In this document: positions 27,613 through 36,900 of the stretch, piece by piece | Numbering within the stretch: position 1 is the stretch's first letter | Layout: every line of letters starts with the position of its first letter | DNA from: Pseudonocardia hierapolitana | Lineage (GTDB): Bacteria > Actinomycetota > Actinomycetes > Mycobacteriales > Pseudonocardiaceae | DNA length: 64,000 nt | Assembly (NCBI RefSeq): GCF_007994075.1 | Contig: NZ_VIWU01000001.1 | Coordinates: forward strand, 1,798,001 to 1,862,000 | Direction: 5' to 3' | Notes under the pieces: generated by a model | Databases searched by the model: none | What the model saw: only the letters and a program-made list of their open reading frames with translations | Told to the model about the DNA's origin: nothing | Translations under genes and position numbers: made by a program

Positions 27613-27623
27613 CATACGGTATG
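27613..27623. promoter_or_regulatory. Palindrome CATAC-G-GTATG upstream of the OFA transporter
   Basis: Perfect 5-bp arms around a single G, 81 bp upstream of the OFA transporter start, in its otherwise gene-free upstream region. The form resembles GntR-type operators, but no regulator gene is adjacent, so the regulator is unknown. Confidence 0.3.
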
Positions 27624-27685
27624 CGATCGGGACCAGTGGTCGACGAACGGCCGACGAACGGCGCCCCCGACGTGTGGGACTGCGC

Positions 27686-27714
27686 GAGCCCGCCGGAGCG
27701 AAGCGGAGGCAAAC
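27686..27714. repeat. Dispersed copy of the GCCGGAGCGAAGCGGAGGC element
   Basis: The segment starting CCCGCCGGAGCGAAGCGG and continuing AGGCAAACG is nearly identical to the first 28 bases of the 132-bp tandem repeat at 32268-32824 (one A/C and one A/T difference). It abuts the terminator hairpin of clpX. Confidence 0.6.
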
Positions 27715-27719
27715 GAACA

Positions 27720-27752
27720 CGACGCCGGCCCGCGTGGCGCGGACCGGCGTCG
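27720..27752 (-). terminator. Hairpin terminator downstream of clpX
   Basis: CGACGCCGG-C-CCGCG pairs with CGCGG-A-CCGGCGTCG around a 3-nt loop, a 14-bp stem with one mismatch, 25 bp past the clpX stop. No U-tract is needed in high-GC actinobacteria. Followed by the dispersed repeat element. Confidence 0.7.
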
Positions 27753-27776
27753 TTTCGTGAGTGGTTCAGGCGGCCG

Positions 27777-29060
27777 TCATGCAGAACGCTCGCGACGCTC
27801 CCGGCGGGCCGGGGTGCGGGGCACGATCGTGGGGTTGACGTTGCTGCGCACCGTCTGGCCGGTGACGACCACCTTCGCCACGTCGTCGCGGCTCGGGATG
27901 TCGTACATGACGGGCAGCAGCACCTCTTCCATGATCGCCCGCAGGCCGCGGGCCCCGGTGCCGCGCAGGATGGCCTGGTCGGCCACCGCCTCGAGGGCGT
28001 CCTCGGTGAACTCCAGCTCCACGCCGTCCATCTCGAACAGCTTGCGGTACTGCTTCACCAGGGCGTTGCGCGGCTCGGTGAGGATCTTGACGAGGGCGTC
28101 CTTGTCCAGCGAGGTGACCGAGGCGACGATCGGCAGGCGGCCGATGAACTCGGGGATCAGGCCGAACTTGATGAGGTCCTCTGGCAGGGTCTCGGTGAAG
28201 CTCTCGGCGGGGTCGATGTCGCGCTTGGAGCGGATCTCGGCGCCGAAGCCGAGCCCGCGCTTGCCCACCCGGTCACCGATGATCTTCTCGAGACCCGCGA
28301 ACGCACCCGCCACGATGAACAGCACGTTGGTGGTGTCGATCTGGATGAACTCCTGGTGGGGGTGCTTGCGGCCACCTTGCGGCGGCACGCTCGCCGTGGT
28401 GCCCTCCAGGATCTTCAGCAGGGCCTGCTGCACGCCCTCGCCCGAGACGTCGCGCGTGATCGACGGGTTCTCCGACTTGCGGGCGATCTTGTCGACCTCG
28501 TCGATGTAGATGATGCCCGTCTCGGCGCGCTTGACGTCGTAGTCGGCGGCCTGGATCAGCTTGAGCAGGATGTTCTCGACGTCCTCGCCCACGTAGCCGG
28601 CCTCGGTGAGCGCCGTGGCGTCGGCGATCGCGAACGGCACGTTGAGCAGCTTGGCCAGCGTCTGCGCGAGGTAGGTCTTGCCGCAGCCGGTGGGGCCGAG
28701 CATGAGGATGTTGGACTTGGCGATCTCGATGCCGTCGCCGCTGTCGCCGCTGCCGCGGCGCTCGCCGGCCTGGATGCGCTTGTAGTGGTTGTAGACCGCC
28801 ACCGACAACGTGCGCTTGGTCTGGGTCTGCCCGACGACGTACTGGTCGAGGAAGTCGTGGATCTCCGCCGGCTTGGGCAGCTCGTCGAGCTTGACCTCAC
28901 CCGCTTCGGCCAGCTCCTCCTCGATGATCTCGTTGCAGAGATCGATGCACTCGTCGCAGATGTAGACCCCAGGGCCGGCGATCAGTTTCTTGACCTGCTT
29001 CTGGCTCTTCCCGCAGAACGAGCACTTGAGCAGGTCACCGCCGTCGCCGATGCGTGCCAT
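27777..29060 (-). CDS. clpX: ATP-dependent Clp protease ATP-binding subunit ClpX
   Basis: 427-residue AAA+ unfoldase that feeds proteins to ClpP1P2. The N-terminal zinc finger has Cys13, Cys16, Cys35 and Cys38 ([21 protein letters not shown]). Walker A is [15 protein letters not shown], pore loop 1 is [10 protein letters not shown], Walker B is [13 protein letters not shown], sensor 2 includes [16 protein letters not shown] at 29060 gives the canonical [19 protein letters not shown]; the frame opens five codons earlier but that is not the family start. It follows clpP2 by 177 bp on the same strand, a normal actinobacterial order. Confidence 0.98.
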   Translation of the reverse strand: MARIGDGGDLLKCSFCGKSQKQVKKLIAGPGVYICDECIDLCNEIIEEELAEAGEVKLDELPKPAEIHDFLDQYVVGQTQTKRTLSVAVYNHYKRIQAGERRGSGDSGDGIEIAKSNILMLGPTGCGKTYLAQTLAKLLNVPFAIADATALTEAGYVGEDVENILLKLIQAADYDVKRAETGIIYIDEVDKIARKSENPSITRDVSGEGVQQALLKILEGTTASVPPQGGRKHPHQEFIQIDTTNVLFIVAGAFAGLEKIIGDRVGKRGLGFGAEIRSKRDIDPAESFTETLPEDLIKFGLIPEFIGRLPIVASVTSLDKDALVKILTEPRNALVKQYRKLFEMDGVELEFTEDALEAVADQAILRGTGARGLRAIMEEVLLPVMYDIPSRDDVAKVVVTGQTVRSNVNPTIVPRTPARRERRERSA

Positions 29061-29237
29061 GAGTGCAGACCCCAAATCCTTCTCTGCGCTGCCCCGGCGG
29101 GTCCGGGAGGCGCGCTCTCTGGACGGTACCCGCCCGACGCGGTCCCCGGGGAGCTTCGCGCACCGGAGATTCGGCGACGGGTCGGCGGACGGTCGACGCC
29201 GGCCCGGAAAGCCGGCGTCGACACGCCTCTTCGGTTC

Positions 29238-29888
29238 TCAGACCGCGGAGAGCTTGCGGCTCTGGATGATCTCGTCGACGATCCCGTACTCCTTGGCCTC
29301 TTCGGCCGTGAGGATCCGGTCCCGCTCGATGTCCTCGTGCACCTGCTCGGGGGTGCGGTGGGTGTGGTGGGCCAGCGTGCTCTCGAGCAGCCTGCGCATG
29401 CGGGAGATCTCGGCCGCCTGGATCTCCAGGTCCGACACCTGGCCGTAGAAGCCCTCGGTGGCGGGCTGGTGGATCAGCACGCGCGCGTTCTGCACGGCGA
29501 GGCGGCGCCCCGGCGTGCCCGCCGCGAGCAGCACCGCCGCCGCGGACGCGGCCTGCCCGAGGCAGACCGTCTGGATGTCCGGGCGGATGAACTGCATCGT
29601 GTCGTAGATCGCCATCAGCGACGTGAACGAGCCGCCGGGCGAGTTGATGTACATGCTGATCTCGCGGTCCGGGTCGGCCGACTCGAGGCACAGCAGCTGC
29701 GCCATCACGTCGTTGGCCGACGCGTCGTCGATCTGCACCCCGAGGAAGATGATGCGCTCCTCGAAGAGCTTGTTGTACGGGTTCGACTCCTTGACCCCGT
29801 AGCTCGTGCGCTCGACGAAGGACGGCAGGACGTACCGGGACTGCGCCGGCTCGGGAGCGCGGCCCCCCGGCGTCCACATGTTGCTCAT
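29238..29888 (-). CDS. clpP2: ATP-dependent Clp protease proteolytic subunit ClpP2
   Basis: 216-residue serine peptidase subunit. Catalytic Ser115 is in [16 protein letters not shown], His140 in [12 protein letters not shown], and the Asp in [18 protein letters not shown]. The N-terminus ([20 protein letters not shown]) is the form of the actinobacterial second ClpP. Its ATG overlaps the clpP1 stop by 4 bp, so the two subunits of the mixed ClpP1P2 tetradecamer are translationally coupled. Confidence 0.97.
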   Translation of the reverse strand: MSNMWTPGGRAPEPAQSRYVLPSFVERTSYGVKESNPYNKLFEERIIFLGVQIDDASANDVMAQLLCLESADPDREISMYINSPGGSFTSLMAIYDTMQFIRPDIQTVCLGQAASAAAVLLAAGTPGRRLAVQNARVLIHQPATEGFYGQVSDLEIQAAEISRMRRLLESTLAHHTHRTPEQVHEDIERDRILTAEEAKEYGIVDEIIQSRKLSAV

Positions 29889-30547
29889 CGGGCGCTCCCG
29901 TTCTGGTTCGGGTCGGGGATCTGGCTGGCGCGGGTGACCACGTGGTCGACGAAGCCGTACTCGAGCGCCTCCTGCGCGGAGAACCACCGGTCGCGGTCGA
30001 AGTCGGCGATGATCCGCTCGACCGTCTGCCCGGTGTGCTCGGCGATGAGCTCCGCCATCTCACGCTTGTGGCGCTTGAACAGCTCCGCCTGGATCGAGAT
30101 GTCGGACTCGGTGCCGCCGACGCCCGCCGACGGCTGGTGCATGAGGATCTGGCAGTGCGGCAGCACGTACCGCTTGCCGGGAGTGCCCGCCGAGAGCAGG
30201 AACTGCCCCATCGACGCCGCCATGCCCATCCCGAAGGTCGCGACGTCGCACGGGATGAACTGCATCGTGTCGAAGATCGCCATGCCGTCCGGCACCGAGC
30301 CGCCCGGCGAGTTGATGTACAGGGAGATGTCGGAGTCGGGGTCCTCGGCCGCGAGCAGCAGCATCTGCGCCGCGATGCGGTTGGAGATCTCCGAGTCCAC
30401 CTGCTGGCCGAGCACGATGATGCGCTGCTGCAGCAGCCGCTCGTACACCGAGTCGGACAGCGTCATCGACGTGGGTGCACCACCCCGCCGCATCTCCGCT
30501 CCAACGAGTCGGTCCGCCGTACGCGGGCCGATGTCCTCTGGCCTCAC
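29885..30547 (-). CDS. clpP1: ATP-dependent Clp protease proteolytic subunit ClpP1
   Basis: 220-residue ClpP. Catalytic Ser112 is in [16 protein letters not shown], His137 in [11 protein letters not shown], Asp in [21 protein letters not shown] at 30547 has AGGGTGA about 7 nt upstream; an inner ATG at 30493 is the alternative and would remove an Arg-rich leader of 18 residues, possibly the propeptide. Overlaps clpP2 by 4 bp. A ClgR-type operator lies about 95 bp upstream (30641-30651), fitting stress induction of clp genes in actinobacteria. Confidence 0.97.
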   Translation of the reverse strand: MRPEDIGPRTADRLVGAEMRRGGAPTSMTLSDSVYERLLQQRIIVLGQQVDSEISNRIAAQMLLLAAEDPDSDISLYINSPGGSVPDGMAIFDTMQFIPCDVATFGMGMAASMGQFLLSAGTPGKRYVLPHCQILMHQPSAGVGGTESDISIQAELFKRHKREMAELIAEHTGQTVERIIADFDRDRWFSAQEALEYGFVDHVVTRASQIPDPNQNGSAR

Positions 30548-30640
30548 TTCACCCTGCCTTCTGCTGGTTCGGCTCGCGTGTCCATCGATTTCGACCCTAC
30601 GCGGACGAACCTCTCATCCGCCGCGCCTGGCCAGGTTGTT

Positions 30641-30651
30641 CGCTGTGGGCG
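30641..30651 (-). promoter_or_regulatory. ClgR-type operator CGCCCACAGCG upstream of clpP1P2
   Basis: On the coding strand of clpP1 the site reads CGCCCACAGCG followed by AAC, fitting the CGC-YNANR-GCG core known for the Clp regulator ClgR in corynebacteria and mycobacteria. It sits about 95 bp upstream of the clpP1 start, between tig and clpP1. The clgR gene is not in this window. Confidence 0.5.
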
Positions 30652-30660
30652 TGGCGCGCC

Positions 30661-32082
30661 TCAGGACGAGGCGGGCGCCTTCTCCTCGGCGGCGGGGGTG
30701 TCCTCGCCCGTCTCCGCGCTCGACTCCGTGGCCTCGGTGGCCTCGGTGCCCTCCGGCTCGTCCTCACCCAGGAACTCGGACAGGTCGACCTCGCTGCCCG
30801 AACCGTCGGTGACGGTGGCCGCGCGCACGGCGGCGATGAGCGCCTTGCTGCGCCGCACGTCGGAGTAGACGGCACCGAGCTGGCCGGCCTCCTGGATGCG
30901 CCGCACGAACTCCTCGGGCTGCATCTGGTACTGCTGCGCCTGGAAGACGATGCGCTCGGTGAGCTCCTGCTCGCTCACCGTGGTCTGCTCGCGGTCGGCG
31001 AGGGTGTCGAGCACGAGCCGGGTGCGCACGGACTTCTCCGCCGCCTCCTTGGTCTCGGTGTCGAACTGCTCGCGGGTGCGGCCCTGGGAGACGAGGAACT
31101 CCTCGAACTTGGCCTCGTCGTGGTCGAAGGGGTGCACGGCGTCGTGGAGGGCGGAGTCGATCTCGCCCTGCACCACGGTCTCCGGCAGCGGCACCTCGGT
31201 GGCCTCCACGAGGGCGTCGAGCACCTTGTCGCGCGCCTGGGCGACCTGCTCCATCCTCCGGACGCGGCCGAGCCGCTCGCGCAGGTCTGCGGTGAGCTCG
31301 TCGAGCGTGTCGAACTCGCTGGCCAGCTGGGCGAACTCGTCGTCGGCTTCGGGGAGCTGGCGCTCCTTGACGGCGGTGACCTTGACGGTGACCTCGGCGT
31401 CCTTGTCGGCGAACTCGCCGGCCACGAGCCTGGAGGTGAAGGTGGCCTCCTCACCCGCCGACAGGCCCTCGATCGCCTCGTCGATGCCGTCGATCAGGCC
31501 GCCCTGGCCCACCTGGTAGGAGAAGCCGGTGGTGGTGGCGTCCTCGACGGGCTCGCCGTCGACGGTGGCGGACAGGTCGATGAGGACGAAGTCGTCCTTG
31601 GCGGCCGGGCGCTCGACGCCGGTGAGCGTGCCGAAGCGGGCGCGCAGGTTGTCCAGCTGCTCCTCGACGTCGGCGTCGTCGACCTCGACGTCGTCGACGG
31701 AGACGGAGAGTGACGTGAGGTCGGGCAGGTCGATCTGCGGGCGGACGTCGACCTCGGCCTTGAACGACAGCTTGTCGTTGTCGGCGATCTCGGTGACCTC
31801 GATGTCCGGCCGACCGATCGGGGTGATGTCCTCGGCGGTGGTGATGGCCTCGCTGTACTTGGCCGGCACCGCGCCGTTGACGACCTCCTCGAGCACGACG
31901 CCGCGGCCCAGGCGGGCCTCGATGATGCGGGCCGGGACCTTGCCCGGGCGGAAGCCCGGCACCCGGACCTGCTGCGCGATCTTCTTGTAGGCCCGGTCGA
32001 AGTCCGGCTTCAGCTCGTCGAAGGGCACCTCGACGTTGATGCGGACTCGCGTCGGGCTCAGCCGCTCGACGGTGCTCTTCAC
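30661..32082 (-). CDS. tig: Trigger factor (ribosome-associated chaperone/prolyl isomerase)
   Basis: 473-residue trigger factor. The ribosome-binding N-domain carries the signature VPGFRPGKVPARIIEARLG (about 41-59). The FKBP-type isomerase domain (about 150-245) includes DDFVLIDLSATVDGEPVEDA and SYQVGQGGLIDGIDEAIEGL. The C-terminal helical arms follow, then an acidic tail of about 45 residues rich in Glu, Thr and Ser, as in other actinobacteria. The GTG at 32082 has GAGGAG about 10 nt upstream. First gene of tig-clpP1-clpP2-clpX, with a separate ClgR site before clpP1. The tandem repeat array lies immediately upstream. Confidence 0.97.
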   Translation of the reverse strand: MKSTVERLSPTRVRINVEVPFDELKPDFDRAYKKIAQQVRVPGFRPGKVPARIIEARLGRGVVLEEVVNGAVPAKYSEAITTAEDITPIGRPDIEVTEIADNDKLSFKAEVDVRPQIDLPDLTSLSVSVDDVEVDDADVEEQLDNLRARFGTLTGVERPAAKDDFVLIDLSATVDGEPVEDATTTGFSYQVGQGGLIDGIDEAIEGLSAGEEATFTSRLVAGEFADKDAEVTVKVTAVKERQLPEADDEFAQLASEFDTLDELTADLRERLGRVRRMEQVAQARDKVLDALVEATEVPLPETVVQGEIDSALHDAVHPFDHDEAKFEEFLVSQGRTREQFDTETKEAAEKSVRTRLVLDTLADREQTTVSEQELTERIVFQAQQYQMQPEEFVRRIQEAGQLGAVYSDVRRSKALIAAVRAATVTDGSGSEVDLSEFLGEDEPEGTEATEATESSAETGEDTPAAEEKAPASS

Positions 32083-32267
32083 GGTGGGACTACTCCTCGG
32101 TTGTGCTGGGATGTGCGCGGACCACGGGCGACAGGGGTCCGCTGCCGGGCCCGGCCACGGATGCCCACGGGCACCCGGCCGGTCGTCCTCGCGAGTCTAC
32201 GGGTCCGGCAGGCCGCTCCCCTGGCGGGCCGCGACCGCGGCGTGCGGGCGGTCTCACGGGCCTTGAG

Positions 32268-32824
32268 CCCGCCGGAGCGCAGCGGAGGCAATCGGACCGG
32301 CTCGCGGGCCGACGCTGTCTTGCGGAGGAGGCGCGCAGGGAGCGAGGAACGAGCGACCGAGCACCGGAGGAGCAAGACAGCGTCTCAGGGGCCCGCGGGC
32401 CCGCCGGAGCGCAGCGGAGGCAATCGGACCGGCTCGCGGGCCGACGCTGTCTTGCGGAGGAGGCGCGCAGGGAGCGAGGAACGAGCGACCGAGCACCGGA
32501 GGAGCAAGACAGCGTCTCAGGGGCCCGCGGGCCCGCCGGAGCGCAGCGGAGGCAATCGGACCGGCTCGCGGGCCGACGCTGTCTTGCGGAGGAGGCGCGC
32601 AGGGAGCGAGGAACGAGCGACCGAGCACCGGAGGAGCGAGACAGCGTCTCAGGGGCCCGCGGGCCCGCCGGAGCGCAGCGGAGGCAATCGGACCGGCTCG
32701 CGGGCCGACGCTGTCTTGCGGAGGAGACGCGCAGGGAGCGAGGAACGAGCGACCGAGCACCGGAGGAGCAAGACAGCGTCTCAGGGGCCCGCGGGCCCGC
32801 CGGAGCGCAGCGGAGGCAATCGGA
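32268..32824. repeat. Tandem array of four 132-bp units plus a partial fifth
   Basis: Units start at 32268, 32400, 32532 and 32664, exactly 132 bp apart; a fifth partial unit begins at 32796 and ends near 32824. Each unit opens CCCGCCGGAGCGCAGCGG and contains an inverted repeat with 13-bp arms, GACGCTGTCTTGC and its complement GCAAGACAGCGTC, about 50 bp apart. Units are joined by the palindrome GGGCCCGCGGGCCC. Only single-base differences separate the copies (A to G near 32639, turning one arm pair into G-T; G to A near 32728), so the expansion is recent. All six frames stay open because 132 is a multiple of 3, so open frames there are not evidence of coding. Confidence 0.9.
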
Positions 32825-33467
32825 CACAGTCGTCGCACAGGCCGCCACCGGGCACCCGGTAGTAGAGGCAGCAGCTGCGCCTGCGGAAGGTCCAGACCAG
32901 ATCGGGAGCGCGCGGGGGCAACAGCTCTCCCGCCCCGGCGAACCCGCCGTGGGTGAGGACCGCCTCCGCCACATCGGCCGCCCTGCGGGCGACAGCAGGG
33001 CGCTGCACCACGAGCAGCCGCTTGGCGGCGGCCACCGTGGACGCGGCGTTGCCCCACAACAGTCGGCCGGCCACCGGGACGTGCGCCCGCACCGTGCCGA
33101 CGAGCGGTTCCAGGAGGCCGTCGAGCAGCGCGGGGAGCGCGTCGACGCCGACGAGGGCCGTGGCGTCGGTGCGCAGCGTCCGGCCGCCGTCCGCGGCGCG
33201 GCCCCACCACACGGAGGTCGCGCCGAGCTCGGGTACCGCGCCGTGCAGCACCGCGGCGGCGTACGGCGCGGACACCAGCTGAGCCGCGAGCCCCTGGAAC
33301 GCGAGCGAGGCCGCCACCCGCGCGTCGCACCCCAGCGCGCCGCCGACGTGCGCGATCCGCTCCCGCACCAGCTCCGGGTCGGCGAGCGGGCGCTCGCCCG
33401 TGCCGGGCCCGAGCGCGAAGAACGGGCCGAGGCCGGCCACGTCGGCGAGCAGCGCGCGCACGTCCAT
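32781..33467 (-). CDS. FhuF-like (2Fe-2S)-binding protein
   Basis: 228-residue protein resembling FhuF-type ferric-siderophore reductases. The C-terminal cluster motif CC-x(10)-CxxC is present: RRSCCLYYRVPGGGLCDDC, residues about 197-215, expected to hold a 2Fe-2S cluster. The rest is a mostly helical domain with alternating Ala/Leu. Family members reduce ferric siderophore iron in the cytoplasm; no siderophore genes lie nearby. The reading frame continues 13 residues past CDDC into the first unit of the tandem repeat, so the natural C-terminus has been extended by the repeat ([13 protein letters not shown]). Confidence 0.85.
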   Translation of the reverse strand: MDVRALLADVAGLGPFFALGPGTGERPLADPELVRERIAHVGGALGCDARVAASLAFQGLAAQLVSAPYAAAVLHGAVPELGATSVWWGRAADGGRTLRTDATALVGVDALPALLDGLLEPLVGTVRAHVPVAGRLLWGNAASTVAAAKRLLVVQRPAVARRAADVAEAVLTHGGFAGAGELLPPRAPDLVWTFRRRSCCLYYRVPGGGLCDDCVRLPPLRSGGPAGP

Positions 33468-33548
33468 CCCCGGAGTGTGCGCCGATCACGTGCCGCACAC
33501 AGCCGCTCACGGCACGGGTAGGCTGTGAACCACCGAACCCCCGTTCAG

Positions 33549-33564
33549 GTCACGCTGGCGAAAC
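33549..33564 (+). promoter_or_regulatory. GlnR-type half-site GTCAC-n6-GAAAC
   Basis: GTCAC-GCTGGC-GAAAC matches one GlnR half-site of the actinobacterial consensus gTnAC-n6-GaAAC, about 390 bp upstream of gltB. A second half-site is not clear. GlnR control of glutamate synthase by nitrogen supply would be expected biologically. Confidence 0.4.
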
Positions 33565-33565
33565 C

Positions 33566-33593
33566 GGCCGTACACATTACAGGCAGTACGGCC
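33566..33593. promoter_or_regulatory. Inverted repeat GGCCGTAC-n12-GTACGGCC
   Basis: Perfect 8-bp arms (33566-33573 and 33586-33593) around ACATTACAGGCA, directly after the GlnR-type half-site. It may be an operator; no matching regulator is known to me. Confidence 0.45.
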
Positions 33594-33953
33594 GATCTCG
33601 CGCGTTCGAAGCCGGTCACTGTGGTCACTCCGGCTCTCACTGGCGAATCGCCGCTCCCACGTGCGACATTGTCCCGGCGAAACCGCACCCGCTGACGCGT
33701 GCGCGCTCGCACCCGTGCGTACAACCCGGCCAGCGCCACACGACGGCGACCGGTCGTCGTGCCGGTGTCCGAGGCCCACAACGTCCGGACGCACGGTGCT
33801 GCGCCGCACGCGGACGGGAACGCCAGAACCGGCGGCGCGGGCAGGTCGGACCGATACTCCCCTTTCCCTGCACGCCCAACCACCACACACTCGTCTACAC
33901 CGTCGTCCCGATGCTGGTGTCGGGGTGCACCGAGACGACAACAGGAGGCACTC

Positions 33954-36900
33954 TTGGCTGCGATCCCAGCGGGTACCTCGTCCGGGCTCTACGACCCGGA
34001 GTTCGAGCACGACGCCTGCGGCGTCGCCTTCGTCGCCGATCTCGCCGGTCGCCGCGACCACGGCATCGTCCGCAAGGCGCTCACGGCGCTGCTGCGGATG
34101 GAACATCGCGGCGCGCGGGGCGCGGAGATCAACACCGGGGACGGCGCGGGCATCCTGATCCAGGTGCCCGACGAGTTCTTCCGGGCCGTCGTGGACTTCT
34201 CGCTGCCCGCCGAGGGCGCCTATGCCGTCGGCACCGCGTTCCTGCCCGCTGACGGGGCCGATGCGGACGTCGCCGTGGCCGAGATCGAGAAAATCGCCGC
34301 CGAGGAAGGCCTCGAGGTGCTGGGCTGGCGCGAGCTGCCCACCGACCCCGACGCCGCCGACCTGGGCCCCATGGCGCGGGAGGCCATGCCGAGCTTCCGG
34401 CAGCTGTTCGTCGCCGGGCGTGACGGCGAGTCGGGCATCGAGCTCGAGCGCCGCACGTTCTGCCTCCGCAAGCGGGCCGAGCACGCCACGGGCGTCTACT
34501 TCCCGAGCCTGTCCCCGCGCACGATCGTCTACAAGGGCATGCTCGCCGAGCCGCAGGTCGAGGCCTTCTACCCCGACCTGTCCGACGACCGCGTCACCAG
34601 CGCGCTCGCCGTGGTGCACTCCCGGTTCTCCACCAACACGTTCCCCGCGTGGCCGCTCGCGCACCCGTACCGGTACGTCGCCCACAACGGCGAGATCAAC
34701 ACGCTGCGCGGCAACCGCAACTGGATGGCCTCGCGCGAGGCGCTGCTGGAGTCCGACCTCATCCCCGGTGACCTCGCGCGCCTGTCCCCCATCGTCACGC
34801 CGGACGCGAGCGACTCCGCCACGTTCGACGAGGTCCTGGAACTGCTGCACCTGGGCGGGCGGAGCCTGCCGCACGCCGTCCTGATGATGATCCCGGAGGC
34901 GTGGGAGAACCACGACGAGATGGACCCGGCCCGCCGGGCCTTCTACGAGTTCCACTCCACCCTCATGGAGCCGTGGGACGGGCCCGCGCTCGTCGCGTTC
35001 ACCGACGGCACCCAGATCGGCGCGGTGCTCGACCGCAACGGCCTGCGCCCCGCCCGCTACTGGATCACCGAGGACGGCACGGTCGTCCTCGCCTCCGAGG
35101 TGGGTGTGCTGGACGTCGAGCCGTCGGCCGTGGTGCGCAAGGGCCGCCTCGAACCGGGCCGAATGTTCCTCGTCGACACCGCGCAGGGCCGCATCCTCGA
35201 CGACGCCGAGATCAAGGGCGCGCTCGCGGCCGAGCACCCGTACGCCGAGTGGCTGCACGCCGGCCTGATCCACCTCGACGAGCTGCCGACGCGCGAGCGC
35301 GAGATCTACGACCACTCCGCGATCACCCACCGGCAGCAGTCGTTCGGCTACACCGAGGAGGAGCTCAACATCCTCCTCAAGCCGATGGCGGCCGGCGGCG
35401 CCGAGCCGATCGGCTCGATGGGCAACGACGCGCCGCTCGCCCCGTTCTCGTCGCGCCCCCGGCAGCTGTTCGACTACTTCACCCAGCTGTTCGCGCAGGT
35501 CACCAACCCGCCGCTGGACGCGATCCGCGAGGAGCTGGTCACCTCGCTGCAGAGCCTGCTCGGTCCCGAGCAGAACCTGCTCGACGCCACACCGGCGAAC
35601 TGTCGGACCGTCGTCGTGCCGTTCCCCGTGCTCGGCAACGACGACCTCGCCAAGATCATCCACATCAACGACGACGGCGAGCTGCCCGGCTTCGCCTGCG
35701 TCACGGCCAAGGGCGTGTTCAAGGCCGCCGACGGCGGCGCGGGCCTCGAGCGACGGCTCAAGGAGATCTGCACCGAGGTCTCCGAGGCCATCGAGGACGG
35801 CGCGCGGCTGATCGTGCTGTCCAACCGCGGCGTCACGAAGGACTTCGCGCCGATCCCGTCGCTGCTGCTCACCGGTGCCGTGCACCACCACCTGGTGCGG
35901 GAGAAGACCCGCAGCCGCGTGGGGCTCATCGTCGAGGCGGGCGACGCGCGCGAGGTGCACCACATCGCGCTGCTGCTCGGCTACGGCGCCGCCGCCGTCA
36001 ACCCGTACCTCGCGATGGCCACCGTCGAGGACCTCGCCGCGCGCGGCGACATCCCCGGCGTCACGCCGGAGCAGGCGGCGCACAACCTGGTGAAGGCGCT
36101 GGGCAAGGGCGTCCGCAAGACGATGTCGAAGATCGGCGTCTCGACGGTCGCCTCCTACACCGGTGCGCAGATCTTCGAGGCGATCGGGCTCGGCCCCGAC
36201 GTCATCGACTCCTGCTTCGCGGGCACCACGTCACGCCTGGGCGGTGTCGGGTTCGACGAGCTCGCCGAGGAGGTGCTGATCCAGCACCGCCGCGCGTTCC
36301 CGTCCGACGAGGTGCGCCCCAACCACCGGACCCTCCCGGTGGGCGGCGAGTACCAGTGGCGCCGCGAGGGTGAGCTGCACCTGTTCAACCCGCAGACGGT
36401 GTTCAAGCTGCAGCACTCCACCCGCCAGGGCCGCTACGAGATCTTCAAGGAGTACACCCGCGCCGTCGACGACCAGGCGGGCAAGCTCATGACGCTGCGC
36501 GGCCTGTTCCGGTTCAAGGAGGGCGTGCGGCCGCCCGTGCCGATCGACGAGGTCGAATCGGTCGACGAGATCGTCAAGCGGTTCGCCACCGGCGCGATCT
36601 CCTACGGCTCGATCTCGAAGGAGATGCACGAGACCCTCGCCATCGCGATGAACCGCCTCGGCGGCAAGTCCAACACCGGCGAGGGCGGCGAGGACGCCGA
36701 GCGCTACGTCATCGAGGCCAACGGCGACTCCCGGCGCAGTGCGATCAAGCAGGTGGCGTCCGGCCGTTTCGGCGTCACCAGCGAGTACCTGGTCAACGCC
36801 GACGACCTGCAGATCAAGATCTCGCAGGGAGCCAAGCCGGGCGAGGGCGGGCAGCTGCCCGGCGCGAAGGTCTACCCGTGGATCGCGAAGACCCGGTTCT

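Larger units (their letters stand above)
33468..33953. other. 486-bp intergenic region upstream of gltB
   Basis: Contains no convincing gene. It is less GC-rich than its surroundings near 33540-33620 and holds a GlnR-type half-site and an inverted repeat (listed separately). The remainder, up to the Shine-Dalgarno GGAGG at 33944-33948, shows nothing else I can name. Confidence 0.6.

Noticed and set aside
27582..30812. 1076-codon plus-strand frame across clpX, clpP2 and clpP1
   Set aside because: Antisense to three certain genes with clear catalytic motifs; translation is low complexity with no recognisable domain.
32083..32267. tRNA gene between tig and the repeat array
   Set aside because: No T-loop (GGTTCGAATCC-like) or matching acceptor stem could be found in this or any other intergenic region.
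32268..32824. CRISPR array, or a protein with 44-residue repeats
   Set aside because: There are no unique spacers between units, and no cas genes. The open frames exist in every frame because 132 is a multiple of 3, so they are not coding evidence.
33507..36083. 858-codon minus-strand frame opposite gltB
   Set aside because: Antisense to gltB, whose catalytic Cys, cluster motif and Shine-Dalgarno are clear; no domain seen in the antisense frame.
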